From Bacteroidia bacterium (GTDB lineage: Bacteria; Bacteroidota; Bacteroidia; NS11-12g; UBA955): DNA of 12,969 nucleotides. Position 1 is the first letter of the stretch. Each line of letters opens with the position of its first letter. The notes under the pieces are model-generated. The model was given only the letters and a program-made list of their open reading frames with translations, made no database searches and was not told where the DNA came from. The position numbers were made by a program, and so were the translations under genes. The stretch covers positions 1-12,969 of the forward strand of contig JACMRS010000277.1 in NCBI GenBank assembly GCA_014376345.1, read 5' to 3'. Below, in pieces: positions 1 through 7,175 of the stretch.

Positions 1-597
1 GGTGCTATGTACCGCGCAGTTACACTTGCAATTATTCGCAACAAAATCAGTCTTGATGAACTTCATTCGATTGAAGACCTTTTGCCAACATTACAAATAG
101 AATTTGATTATAATGAAGGCTCAAACTTTCATCATATTATATTAAATGATGTTGATGTTGAAAAGGAGATCCGGTCTATGGAGGTTGCAAACCTTGTAAG
201 TCCGGTAAGTAAAATTAGTGCGGTAAGAAAATTTCTTGTAACCAGACAACAATTGCTGGGTTTCAAAAAAGGTGTTGTGATGGATGGCAGAGATATCGGA
301 ACTGTTGTCTTTCCAGATGCTGAGCTTAAAATATACATGACTGCAAGTGCAGAAGTAAGAGCACAACGACGTTTCCGTGAACTTAAAGAAAAAGGAGACA
401 AGGAAGTTACTTATGAAGCAGTATTAGAAAATCTGAATAGCCGCGACAAAATGGATAGCACTAGAACTGACAGTCCTTTGAAACCTGCAACTGATGCTTT
501 TATTTTGGACAATACATTCATGTCAAAATCTGAGCAAAAAGATTTTGTGATGAAGCTGGTGAATACCGCTTTATCAAAAAGAATTACCGGAGTTTAA
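1..597 (+). CDS. cmk: Cytidylate kinase, 5'-truncated by window edge
   Basis: Transfers phosphate from ATP to CMP/dCMP in the cytosol, supplying CDP for RNA, DNA and lipid synthesis. The frame is open from base 1 (Gly-Ala-Met-Tyr-Arg-Ala-Val), and GAMYRAVT is the segment that in this family follows the P-loop and 'DTG'. The Met at base 7 is therefore internal, and roughly 30 N-terminal residues with the ATP-binding P-loop lie outside the window. Visible family motifs are DGRDIGTVVFPDAELKIYM in the core, the basic R-A-Q-R-R-F lid segment, and RDKMDSTRTDSPLKPA, whose Arg/Asp residues bind CMP and phosphate. The visible 198 residues fit the usual length of about 225-230. It converges on the secreted-protein gene and shares the hairpin at 682-709. 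The identification is firm; only the N-terminus is unseen. Confidence 0.96.
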   Translation, partial: GAMYRAVTLAIIRNKISLDELHSIEDLLPTLQIEFDYNEGSNFHHIILNDVDVEKEIRSMEVANLVSPVSKISAVRKFLVTRQQLLGFKKGVVMDGRDIGTVVFPDAELKIYMTASAEVRAQRRFRELKEKGDKEVTYEAVLENLNSRDKMDSTRTDSPLKPATDAFILDNTFMSKSEQKDFVMKLVNTALSKRITGV

Positions 598-681
598 ATT
601 CTCAATAATTTATTAAATTACTATTATTATAAGCTGTTCTAAATATTTCATTTACAACTAATTTAAAATCAATATAATAAA

Positions 682-709
682 AAAAGGCCCCGAAAATTCG
701 GAGCCTTTT
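682..709. terminator. Bidirectional intrinsic terminator
   Basis: The arms AAAAGGCCCCGAA (682-694) and TTCGGAGCCTTTT (697-709) pair over 13 positions with one C-A mismatch, leaving a tight A/T loop. Read on the minus strand the stem is followed by a run of T, so it looks strongest as the terminator of the secreted-protein gene. On the plus strand it ends in TTTT and can also stop cmk transcription. It lies between two convergent genes. The rest of the 131-base gap is plain AT-rich sequence. Confidence 0.85.
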
Positions 710-728
710 CAATATATTTTAATGTTAA

Positions 729-2903
729 TTATTCAACAATAAATTTCTTTACAATTTTTTCAGTACCTGCAGTAATATTCAAAAGATAAATACCTTTTGA
801 AAACTCACTAACATCAATAGTTGAAAGCTGATCACCATTAACGGTTCCTATTTTAATTGTTTTAAGAACTTTACCATCAATAGACATAATTTCAAATGAA
901 ACATCAGTATTCTCTAACAGAGACAAGCTAACATTCACCATATCTTTTGCCGGATTAGGATATAAAGCATTTACAAACACATTGCTTGTAAGTGTATTTA
1001 CAGATGCAGTTTGATCCCAAAGCGCTTGCTCGTAAGCGTTAAGAACAATATTTTCATTGCCTTTTACTTCTGTAACAAAACCTACAAGTTTAATATCATT
1101 TGGCTTGTTAATTCCCCAGTTACCATTATAATCTTCAGTTGCTGTAAGATCAGTATTGTATTGAGTAGTATAAGACACCTTTGTAGCAGCAGGCAGCGTA
1201 TAAGTATAAGTTTTGCTGTAAACATCAGAAGGTGCTACTGTTGCAGGAATTACTCCTGTGTTTCCAAATGCACCTGAAGGAATATTTCTAACTACGTGGT
1301 TATGGTAATATCCAACCAACCACTCATCATAAGTATAAAGTGGACTGTTAGGATCGCCACCGCTTGCATATTTGCTGCTGTAATAATTGTGTTGAGTCCA
1401 AACATTTTTGCTGTCTGCACCTCTAACGTTATCCTCAAGTACAAAAGCGTTAAGTCTTAAATCACCTGCATAATAATCAACGAAGTTTGCATTGACAGTA
1501 AAAGTAATCATTCTTGTAGAAGGATTAAAGTTTCTGTTAGTAATAGTAACTGTAACCGGTGTTGGATCGCTTAAACGTGAAACTGCATTGCTGCTCCAAA
1601 GTGATCTGTTAGAACCTGGAAATACTGTTCTGTCAATAAATGCAGTAGGATAACCCTGTGCATATTTGCTATTAACAATATCGCTAGTTGCATTGCTCAT
1701 ACCATCATTATTATGGTGAACAACACCAATAATATTTGGATTGTTTTTAAGTATGTTAGTCATAGCAACGTGACCATCCGGGCAATAGCCACACCATGCA
1801 CCTGTAGATTCTTCAAGAAGAACTCTTTTTTCAGCAGTATTTCCAACATTGATAAGTGTTGTAGAAATTAAATGGTCATTAACAGAATTTTCATCTACAA
1901 CGCCGTTTACATGAGATACCCATACATCAACACTGTGATTTGCACCTGCAGCGCCAACATTCCATTTTTGTGAAAAAGTAAATGTATAAAGTCCACCATT
2001 AGCAGCCATATTCAAACCAGGATAATCCTGAGTTACTGTTGCGCCACCATCAATGCTGTAATTCAACCTTAATGAAGTGATTTTAGCAGAACCAAAATTT
2101 AATGCCTGACCAGTAATAGTATAACTTGTTCCTGTTTTAATGATTTTAGCAAGATTAACCAGGTTGATGGTAGCATCATTAACATTCTGTGTACCATAAT
2201 TAAATTCATAAATTTTGTTGTCGGTATTTGCAGCTGATCCAGATACAGGTATAACAGCTGTAGGACTTGCAGCAATGCTGGTAGCAAGTGTGCCGTCAAA
2301 ATTCTCACAACCAATAGTTCCTTTAATAGCGCTTCCACCGAAAGCTCCACTGTAAACAATATCAAACTTTCCGGTTGTTCCTTCAAAAAGTCTTATTGCA
2401 AATGAAGCAACATCAGCATTTGCAGCAATTGTAGCACCCTTTAATGAAACGCCAAACCAATGAATTACATGAACTCTGTTTGGAGCGGTTCCATAAGTAT
2501 AAGCATATACTTTGATAGGAAAGTTAGGATTTGGAGCAGCTTTTACTTCAAAATTTTGCCATAATCCATAAATAGAATTATTTGGACCGGCTGCATCAGG
2601 AATAACTGTAGGAGTTGATGTGTTATCAGTTGATGCAACATCAAATGTAATAAAACCATTATCGCTTGCTTTGTAAGATGTTACTGCAGAACCATAAAAA
2701 TTAAATGTGAATGGAATTGTCTGTGTTCCTGAGAAAACATCGTTTTTAGGCTTGTCAATTAAAACTGTATTGCCACTTGTAGCAAGTGCCTGGTTCCAGT
2801 CGTAAGCATCTGTAGTGCCTGTTTTATTGATAATAAAATAATTCTGACTAAAAGCAGGAGCTATTGCCATCATTGATAAAATAGTAAAAATTGTTTTTTT
2901 CAT
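729..2903 (-). CDS. Secreted Omp28-like protein with T9SS type A sorting domain
   Basis: This is a 724-residue exported protein. Residues 1 to about 19 (MKKTIFTILSMMAIAPAFS, then Q) form a typical signal peptide. Residues about 22-250 are rich in beta-strand-like Gly/Thr/Asn sequence. Around residue 358 begins EKRVLLEESTGAWCGYCPDG, with C371 and C374 forming a CxxC in a thioredoxin-like context. That stretch, and what follows to about 640, resembles Omp28-related outer membrane proteins of Bacteroidota. Residues 647-724 (LYPNPAKDMVNVSL ... SKGIYLLNITAGTEKIVKKF) are a T9SS type A C-terminal sorting domain, so the protein should cross the outer membrane and be released or anchored at the surface. 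Its substrate is unknown; a role in surface thiol chemistry is inference from the CxxC. It lies 79 bases downstream of the MoxR gene on the same strand, with no convincing promoter or terminator between them, so read-through is possible. Confidence 0.85.
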   Translation of the reverse strand: MKKTIFTILSMMAIAPAFSQNYFIINKTGTTDAYDWNQALATSGNTVLIDKPKNDVFSGTQTIPFTFNFYGSAVTSYKASDNGFITFDVASTDNTSTPTVIPDAAGPNNSIYGLWQNFEVKAAPNPNFPIKVYAYTYGTAPNRVHVIHWFGVSLKGATIAANADVASFAIRLFEGTTGKFDIVYSGAFGGSAIKGTIGCENFDGTLATSIAASPTAVIPVSGSAANTDNKIYEFNYGTQNVNDATINLVNLAKIIKTGTSYTITGQALNFGSAKITSLRLNYSIDGGATVTQDYPGLNMAANGGLYTFTFSQKWNVGAAGANHSVDVWVSHVNGVVDENSVNDHLISTTLINVGNTAEKRVLLEESTGAWCGYCPDGHVAMTNILKNNPNIIGVVHHNNDGMSNATSDIVNSKYAQGYPTAFIDRTVFPGSNRSLWSSNAVSRLSDPTPVTVTITNRNFNPSTRMITFTVNANFVDYYAGDLRLNAFVLEDNVRGADSKNVWTQHNYYSSKYASGGDPNSPLYTYDEWLVGYYHNHVVRNIPSGAFGNTGVIPATVAPSDVYSKTYTYTLPAATKVSYTTQYNTDLTATEDYNGNWGINKPNDIKLVGFVTEVKGNENIVLNAYEQALWDQTASVNTLTSNVFVNALYPNPAKDMVNVSLSLLENTDVSFEIMSIDGKVLKTIKIGTVNGDQLSTIDVSEFSKGIYLLNITAGTEKIVKKFIVE

Positions 2904-2982
2904 GTGTTTTTTAAATTAACCTTGTGCAATATAACTGTTATTTTATTTTTTTTAAAAAGAAAAATTCTGTTTTCGATAAAAT

Positions 2983-4476
2983 TTAACCCTCAGCGCTTTC
3001 ATAATACCCGCCTGAATCTTCATCAGAACCTGCATTTAACATTCCGCTTAATGTATCATTTATTTTAAATCCTGAACCTGATGCATGCTTGCTTAACTGT
3101 GAATACTCAACAAGTCCGAATAATAGAAACTCCATTAACAACAGTTTTTCATTACCCTTTACATCTGGTTTCAAATCTTTAATAAGTTTTTCAAGTCCCT
3201 GAATACTGTTAAGAGTTTTTTCATAAACTTTATTTGTAGCTGATCCGGAAAGATCTGCCATATTTCCGTCGTTAAACCATGTTACCACAGATATATAAGG
3301 ATTTGGCTTTTTAGATTTCTTCAACTTCATCGGATCGGGGAAATAAGTAGTAAACAAACTCCTCAAAGCCTTTCCTATTAAAGTTCCTGCAACATTATTG
3401 ACTCCCTCTAATTCACCTTCATACACCAACTCAATCTTGCCCGTAATTGCCTGAATAGTTCCGAAAATATCTGTAATTCTGGCTGAAGTATTACTTTCTC
3501 CGTTCATCAGCATTCTTCTTTCTGCTGTACTGTAAAGATTTTCCAATGCTGCTATGGTCAATCTAGCAGATACGCCACTTTTTTTATCTACCAGATCACT
3601 TTCTCTGGCTTCAAAAGCAATTTTTTCTATCATTGTAAGCAATAAATCACTTACTGTAATATTATTTCTCTGATCATCAGAAATTTCAGATTCCTGTAAC
3701 GTAATCTCTTTTCCAAGTTCAATAGTTTTTGGATAATGCGTCAATATCTGACTGTCAATCCTGTCTTTTAAAGGCGTGACAATACTACCTCTGTTGGTAT
3801 AATCTTCTGGATTTGCAGTAAAAATAAACTGGATATCAAGTGGTAATCTTACTTTAAATCCTCTGATCTGAATATCGCCTTCCTGTAAAATATTAAAAAG
3901 CGAAACCTGAATTCTGGCCTGTAAATCGGGTAATTCATTAATTACAAAAATACCTCTATGTGCACGTGGAATCAATCCGTAATGAATCACTCTCTCGTCA
4001 CTGTATGCTAGTTTCATATTTGCAGCTTTAATAGGATCAGCATCACCAATCAAATCTGCCACAGAAACATCAGGTGTAGCCAGTTTTTCAGTAAAACGTT
4101 CGCTTCTGTGTACCCAGGCAATTGGTGTATTCTCACCTTTTTCTTCCAAAATATCTTTGCCGAATTTTGACAAAGGTTTATACGGATCATCATTAATTTC
4201 TGATCCTTCAATTACCGGCATATACTCATCAAGAAGTTCTACACAAAGTCTGGCTATTCTTGTTTTAGCCTGACCTCTTAATCCTAATAATATGAAATTG
4301 TGCCTGCTCAATATTGCAGTTTGCAACTGTGGAATTACAGTATCATCATATCCTTTAATAGCAGTGAAAAGTGGCTCGCCGTTTTTTAAAAGCTTCACCA
4401 GATTTTCACGCATTTCTTCTTTAACACTGCGACTTTTCCAGCCGCTTTTCTTTAATTCTGAAAGAGTTTTTATCAT
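2983..4476 (-). CDS. MoxR-family AAA+ ATPase (magnesium-chelatase-like)
   Basis: A 497-residue cytosolic ATPase. The AAA+ core runs from about residue 35 to 350: P-loop GLRGQAKT (G65 to T72), Walker B-like GIFVINELPDL (N180, E181), sensor-1 Asn in FTANPEDYTNRG (N222), and a candidate arginine finger in PLKDRIDSQI (R239). The P-loop has Ala70 where GxxxxGK[ST] has Gly, and Walker B has Asn180 where Asp is usual; the catalytic Glu181 and Lys71/Thr72 are kept. From memory these variants recur in this subfamily. The C-terminus (about 460-497) is Gly/Ser/acidic and looks disordered. It is encoded 23 nt downstream of the VWA gene. MoxR-VWA pairs act as chaperone-like machines that remodel or insert cofactors into client proteins; the client here is unknown. 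Databases often label it 'magnesium chelatase', but nothing here points to chlorophyll or cobalt chelation. Confidence 0.88.
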   Translation of the reverse strand: MIKTLSELKKSGWKSRSVKEEMRENLVKLLKNGEPLFTAIKGYDDTVIPQLQTAILSRHNFILLGLRGQAKTRIARLCVELLDEYMPVIEGSEINDDPYKPLSKFGKDILEEKGENTPIAWVHRSERFTEKLATPDVSVADLIGDADPIKAANMKLAYSDERVIHYGLIPRAHRGIFVINELPDLQARIQVSLFNILQEGDIQIRGFKVRLPLDIQFIFTANPEDYTNRGSIVTPLKDRIDSQILTHYPKTIELGKEITLQESEISDDQRNNITVSDLLLTMIEKIAFEARESDLVDKKSGVSARLTIAALENLYSTAERRMLMNGESNTSARITDIFGTIQAITGKIELVYEGELEGVNNVAGTLIGKALRSLFTTYFPDPMKLKKSKKPNPYISVVTWFNDGNMADLSGSATNKVYEKTLNSIQGLEKLIKDLKPDVKGNEKLLLMEFLLFGLVEYSQLSKHASGSGFKINDTLSGMLNAGSDEDSGGYYESAEG

Positions 4477-4499
4477 TTTATAAAATATTTTTTTAATGA

Positions 4500-5600
4500 C
4501 TACCTTACGGATTTACGTCTGTTTTTTTCGTAATCTTCAAATACATAATCTCCAAGCCCTGAAAGTGAACTGTAAAATGCTTTACCGTGATTAATTTTAG
4601 TAAATTCTTCTACAAACTGCACCAGCCATGGATCTTTTGCTATCATAAATGTTGTTATTCCAATTTTCATACGTCTGCACTGTGCAGCCATATTCAAAGT
4701 TTTATTCAGTATTTTCCTGTCTAATCCCCAACTGTTTTTGTAATATCTGTTTCCTTCGCGAAGACAAGTAGGTTTTCCGTCTGTTACCATGAAAATTTGC
4801 CTGTTATTGCTTTTTCTTCTTCTCAGAATATCCATCGCCAACTCCAAACCTGCATAAGTATTGGTGTGATACGGACCAACTTCAAGATAAGGCAAATCTT
4901 TCACTTCAATTGGCCATGCATCATTACCGAATACAATAATATCAAGTGTGTCTTTCGGATACTTTGTTCTGATCATTTCTGCGAGTGCCATTGCAACTTT
5001 CTTAGCCGGAGTAATTCTGTCTTCACCATAAAGAATCATGCTGTGAGAAATATCAATCATCAAAACCGTGCTGGTCTGACTTTTAAGTTCGCGCTCGTTT
5101 ATTTCAAGATCTTCTTCAGTCAGTCTGAAATCTTCAATACCATGATTTACCTGAGCATTGCGGATAGAATTGGTGTAATTAATGGCGTCCATAGAATCAC
5201 CAAATTCATATTTTCTCTGGTCGCTGCTGATATCTTCCCCTCTTCCAGTAAAACTGGTTTTGTGATTTCCACTTGCGGGTGTTTTTTTAAGTTTCCCGAA
5301 AATTTCCTCAAGCGATTTTTGTCTGATAGTCTGCTCAGTTTTGGCAGTTACTTTTAATGTTCCTTCAAGATCATTTTCTTTAACATAACCTTTATCTTTA
5401 AGATCCTGAAGAAAATCACCCATCCCGTAATCATTGTCAGTTAAATGGTGTTCATTGTCAATCTGATTGAGCCATTCAAGCGCTTCTCCGGCATCACCTT
5501 TAGTATAACCTAAAAGCTGAGTGAACAAATCTAAAAGTTCGTTAAATTTATTATTCCCTTTATCATCCGGAATATGCTCTGTAAATCGAAAATCTTGCAT
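4500..5600 (-). CDS. VWA-domain protein, partner of the MoxR-type ATPase
   Basis: A 366-residue protein with no signal peptide, so probably cytosolic. Residues 1 to about 170 are charged and helical-looking, without a domain I recognise. Residues about 175-350 form a von Willebrand A domain with a complete metal-ion-dependent adhesion site: DISHS (D183, S185, S187), T248 in TNTYAGLELA and D274 in MVTDGKPT. An intact site implies Mg2+-dependent binding of a partner or client. The C-terminus ends in a basic tail (EKNRRKSVR). It is the first gene of a minus-strand operon, with the ATPase 23 nt downstream, the usual arrangement for MoxR-VWA pairs. The ATG at 5598-5600 fits the promoter at 5650-5683, giving a leader of about 40 nt. 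Known relatives include the chelatase D and NorD/CbbO-type adaptors, but the specific function is not determinable here. Confidence 0.88.
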   Translation of the reverse strand: MQDFRFTEHIPDDKGNNKFNELLDLFTQLLGYTKGDAGEALEWLNQIDNEHHLTDNDYGMGDFLQDLKDKGYVKENDLEGTLKVTAKTEQTIRQKSLEEIFGKLKKTPASGNHKTSFTGRGEDISSDQRKYEFGDSMDAINYTNSIRNAQVNHGIEDFRLTEEDLEINERELKSQTSTVLMIDISHSMILYGEDRITPAKKVAMALAEMIRTKYPKDTLDIIVFGNDAWPIEVKDLPYLEVGPYHTNTYAGLELAMDILRRRKSNNRQIFMVTDGKPTCLREGNRYYKNSWGLDRKILNKTLNMAAQCRRMKIGITTFMIAKDPWLVQFVEEFTKINHGKAFYSSLSGLGDYVFEDYEKNRRKSVR

Positions 5601-5649
5601 AAATTTATTTAAGAACCATTAATATTAATAAACAGATTCCTATTAAATA

Positions 5650-5683
5650 CAAAGTTACGAAATATTCCATGTTTAAACATCAA
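5650..5683 (-). promoter_or_regulatory. Bacteroidota-type promoter for the VWA-MoxR operon
   Basis: On the minus strand TAACTTTG (5650-5657) matches the -7 consensus TAnnTTTG exactly, and TTG (5681-5683) lies 23 nt upstream, at the long end of the accepted spacing (17-23). The predicted start near 5643 gives a leader of about 40 nt to the ATG. The spacer contains a perfect palindrome (5669-5680). Confidence 0.65.
5669..5680. promoter_or_regulatory. Perfect 12-bp palindrome, candidate operator
   Basis: ATGTTTAAACAT is its own reverse complement and sits between the -33 and -7 boxes of the minus-strand promoter, where a bound repressor would block polymerase. Part of it (TTAAACATCAA, 5673-5683) recurs with one change as TTTAACATCAA at 5725-5735, just upstream of the -7 box of the opposite promoter. 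No regulator gene is adjacent, and an AT-rich palindrome can arise by chance. Confidence 0.3.
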
Positions 5684-5740
5684 TTTAATGTTGTTTTTAT
5701 CATTAATTTGTATTGCCTGCTGTTTTTAACATCAAATCGT

Positions 5741-5748
5741 TATTTTTG
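5741..5748 (+). promoter_or_regulatory. -7 box for the B12/G-protein and acs operon
   Basis: TATTTTTG matches TAnnTTTG exactly. The nearest TTG (5713-5715) is 25 nt upstream, slightly outside the usual spacing, so the -33 element is weak. Transcription would start around 5752-5755, only a few bases before the ATG at 5758, giving a nearly leaderless mRNA. This argues against the in-frame TTG at 5713 as the start codon, because the box would then lie inside the gene. Confidence 0.6.
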
Positions 5749-5757
5749 CAACTAAAC

Positions 5758-7170
5758 ATGGAATCCAATATATATACGCCAAAAAATAAAGTACGGATTG
5801 TAACTGCAGCCTCACTTTTCGACGGGCATGATGCGGCAATCAATGTCATGAGAAGAATTATTCAGGCTACAGGTTGTGAAGTTATTCATCTGGGTCATGA
5901 TAGAAGCGTTCAGGAAGTTGTTGATACTGCTATTCAGGAAGATGCCAATGCCATTGCAATGACGAGCTATCAGGGTGGTCACAATGAATATCTGAAATAC
6001 ATGTTTGATCTTTTAAAAGAAAAAAACTCTCAACATATTAAAATATTTGCCGGTGGTGGTGGTGTGATACTTCCCACTGAAATTGCTGACCTGCAAGCTT
6101 ATGGAGTTACACGTATTTACAGTCCTGATGACGGCCGTGCAATGGGTTTACAGGGAATGATAAATGATCTTGTTGAACGCGCTGATTTTCCAACCGGAAG
6201 AGACATCATTTTTGATGAGTCAAAACTTAAAGCTAAAGACGACAAAGCAATCGCGCAACTTATTTCATGCGCTGAAAACAACAGCGAAGAATATAAACTT
6301 CATGCTGAAAAAATAAAAAAACTGGCATCTGTTAATAAAGCTCCGGTTCTGGGAATTACCGGAACGGGCGGTGCAGGTAAAAGCAGTCTTGTAGATGAAT
6401 TTGTAAGACGTTTTCTTTTAGATTTTCCTGATAAAACACTTGGAATTATTTCAGTTGACCCTAGCAAACGCAAAACCGGCGGTGCACTTTTGGGTGACAG
6501 AATAAGAATGAATGCCATTAAAAACGAACGCGTTTACATGCGTTCACTTGCTACAAGACAAAGTAATCTGGCACTTAGCAAACATGTGGATGATGCATTG
6601 ACAATTTTAAAAGCCTGTGGTTTCGATCTGATAATTTTAGAAACCAGTGGTATCGGTCAAAGTGACACTGAAATTACAGAACACAGCGATCTTGCTTTGT
6701 ATGTAATGACTCCAGAATACGGTGCAGCTACTCAGCTTGAGAAAATTGATATGCTTGATTTCGCTGATATTATTGCTGTCAATAAATTTGACAAAAGAGG
6801 CGCTCAGGATGCAGTAAGGGATGTTAAAAAACAATACCAGCGCAACCATAAATTGTTTGATGTTGATGCTGACACGCTGCCTGTTTATGGCACTATTGCA
6901 AGTCAGTTTAACGACCCCGGAATGAACAATCTTTACAAAGCTCTGATTGATAAAATAACTGAAAAAACGGGCATCAATCTTGATTCGCATTTTAAGGCAA
7001 CAGATGAAATGAGCGAAAAAATATTTGTGATTCCTCCGGGCCGTACGCGTTACTTAAGTGAAATTGCAGAAACTGTGAGAGGTTATAATAAATGGGCTGA
7101 TGATCAATCTGAAATTGCAGAGAATTTATACAAACTCAAAGGCGCTTCCGACCTTATGTCTGAAAACTAA
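5758..7170 (+). CDS. B12-binding + MeaI-type GTPase protein (N-terminal half of IcmF)
   Basis: A 470-residue cytosolic protein. Residues about 11-145 are a cobalamin-binding domain: DGHDAAI (D22, H24) for the lower-axial His motif, TSYQGGH (S70) and the Gly run G99-G102. Residues about 195-410 are a MeaB/MeaI-like G-protein chaperone: P-loop GTGGAGKSS (G202-S210), switch-like DPSKRKTGG and D247, ETSGIGQSD (E295) and NKFDK (N342-D345) for guanine specificity. In full IcmF this order continues through a linker into a roughly 550-residue acyl-CoA mutase domain. Here only about 60 linker residues remain (IPPGRTRYLSEIAETVRGYN...) before a clean stop, and acs follows 5 nt later. It could be a half-enzyme that pairs with a separately encoded mutase subunit, or a truncated remnant; all visible motifs are intact. 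The ATG is chosen over TTG 5713 because of the promoter and the family N-terminus. Confidence 0.85.
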   Translation: MESNIYTPKNKVRIVTAASLFDGHDAAINVMRRIIQATGCEVIHLGHDRSVQEVVDTAIQEDANAIAMTSYQGGHNEYLKYMFDLLKEKNSQHIKIFAGGGGVILPTEIADLQAYGVTRIYSPDDGRAMGLQGMINDLVERADFPTGRDIIFDESKLKAKDDKAIAQLISCAENNSEEYKLHAEKIKKLASVNKAPVLGITGTGGAGKSSLVDEFVRRFLLDFPDKTLGIISVDPSKRKTGGALLGDRIRMNAIKNERVYMRSLATRQSNLALSKHVDDALTILKACGFDLIILETSGIGQSDTEITEHSDLALYVMTPEYGAATQLEKIDMLDFADIIAVNKFDKRGAQDAVRDVKKQYQRNHKLFDVDADTLPVYGTIASQFNDPGMNNLYKALIDKITEKTGINLDSHFKATDEMSEKIFVIPPGRTRYLSEIAETVRGYNKWADDQSEIAENLYKLKGASDLMSEN

Positions 7171-7175
7171 AAAAT

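Noticed and set aside
7..597. A complete short cytidylate kinase starting at base 7
   Set aside because: That Met belongs to the internal GAMYRAVT motif; the P-loop must lie upstream of the window.
2904..2982. A promoter for the secreted Omp28-like gene
   Set aside because: The best candidate (TTATATTG on the minus strand) misses two conserved positions of TAnnTTTG and has no well-placed TTG.
4797..5357. A 186-residue plus-strand reading frame inside the VWA gene
   Set aside because: It is antisense to a clearly conserved domain, has no recognisable motifs and no initiation signals; it is a shadow of the real gene.
2983..5600. Magnesium or cobalt chelatase (ChlI/ChlD or CobN-associated) for the ATPase-VWA pair
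   Set aside because: No large chelatase subunit or tetrapyrrole biosynthesis gene is nearby. The proteins fit the broader MoxR-VWA class equally well.
5713..5757. TTG-initiated N-terminal extension of the B12/G-protein gene
   Set aside because: It would place a perfect -7 box inside the coding region and adds 15 residues unlike the family N-terminus. The ATG at 5758 fits both promoter and homology.
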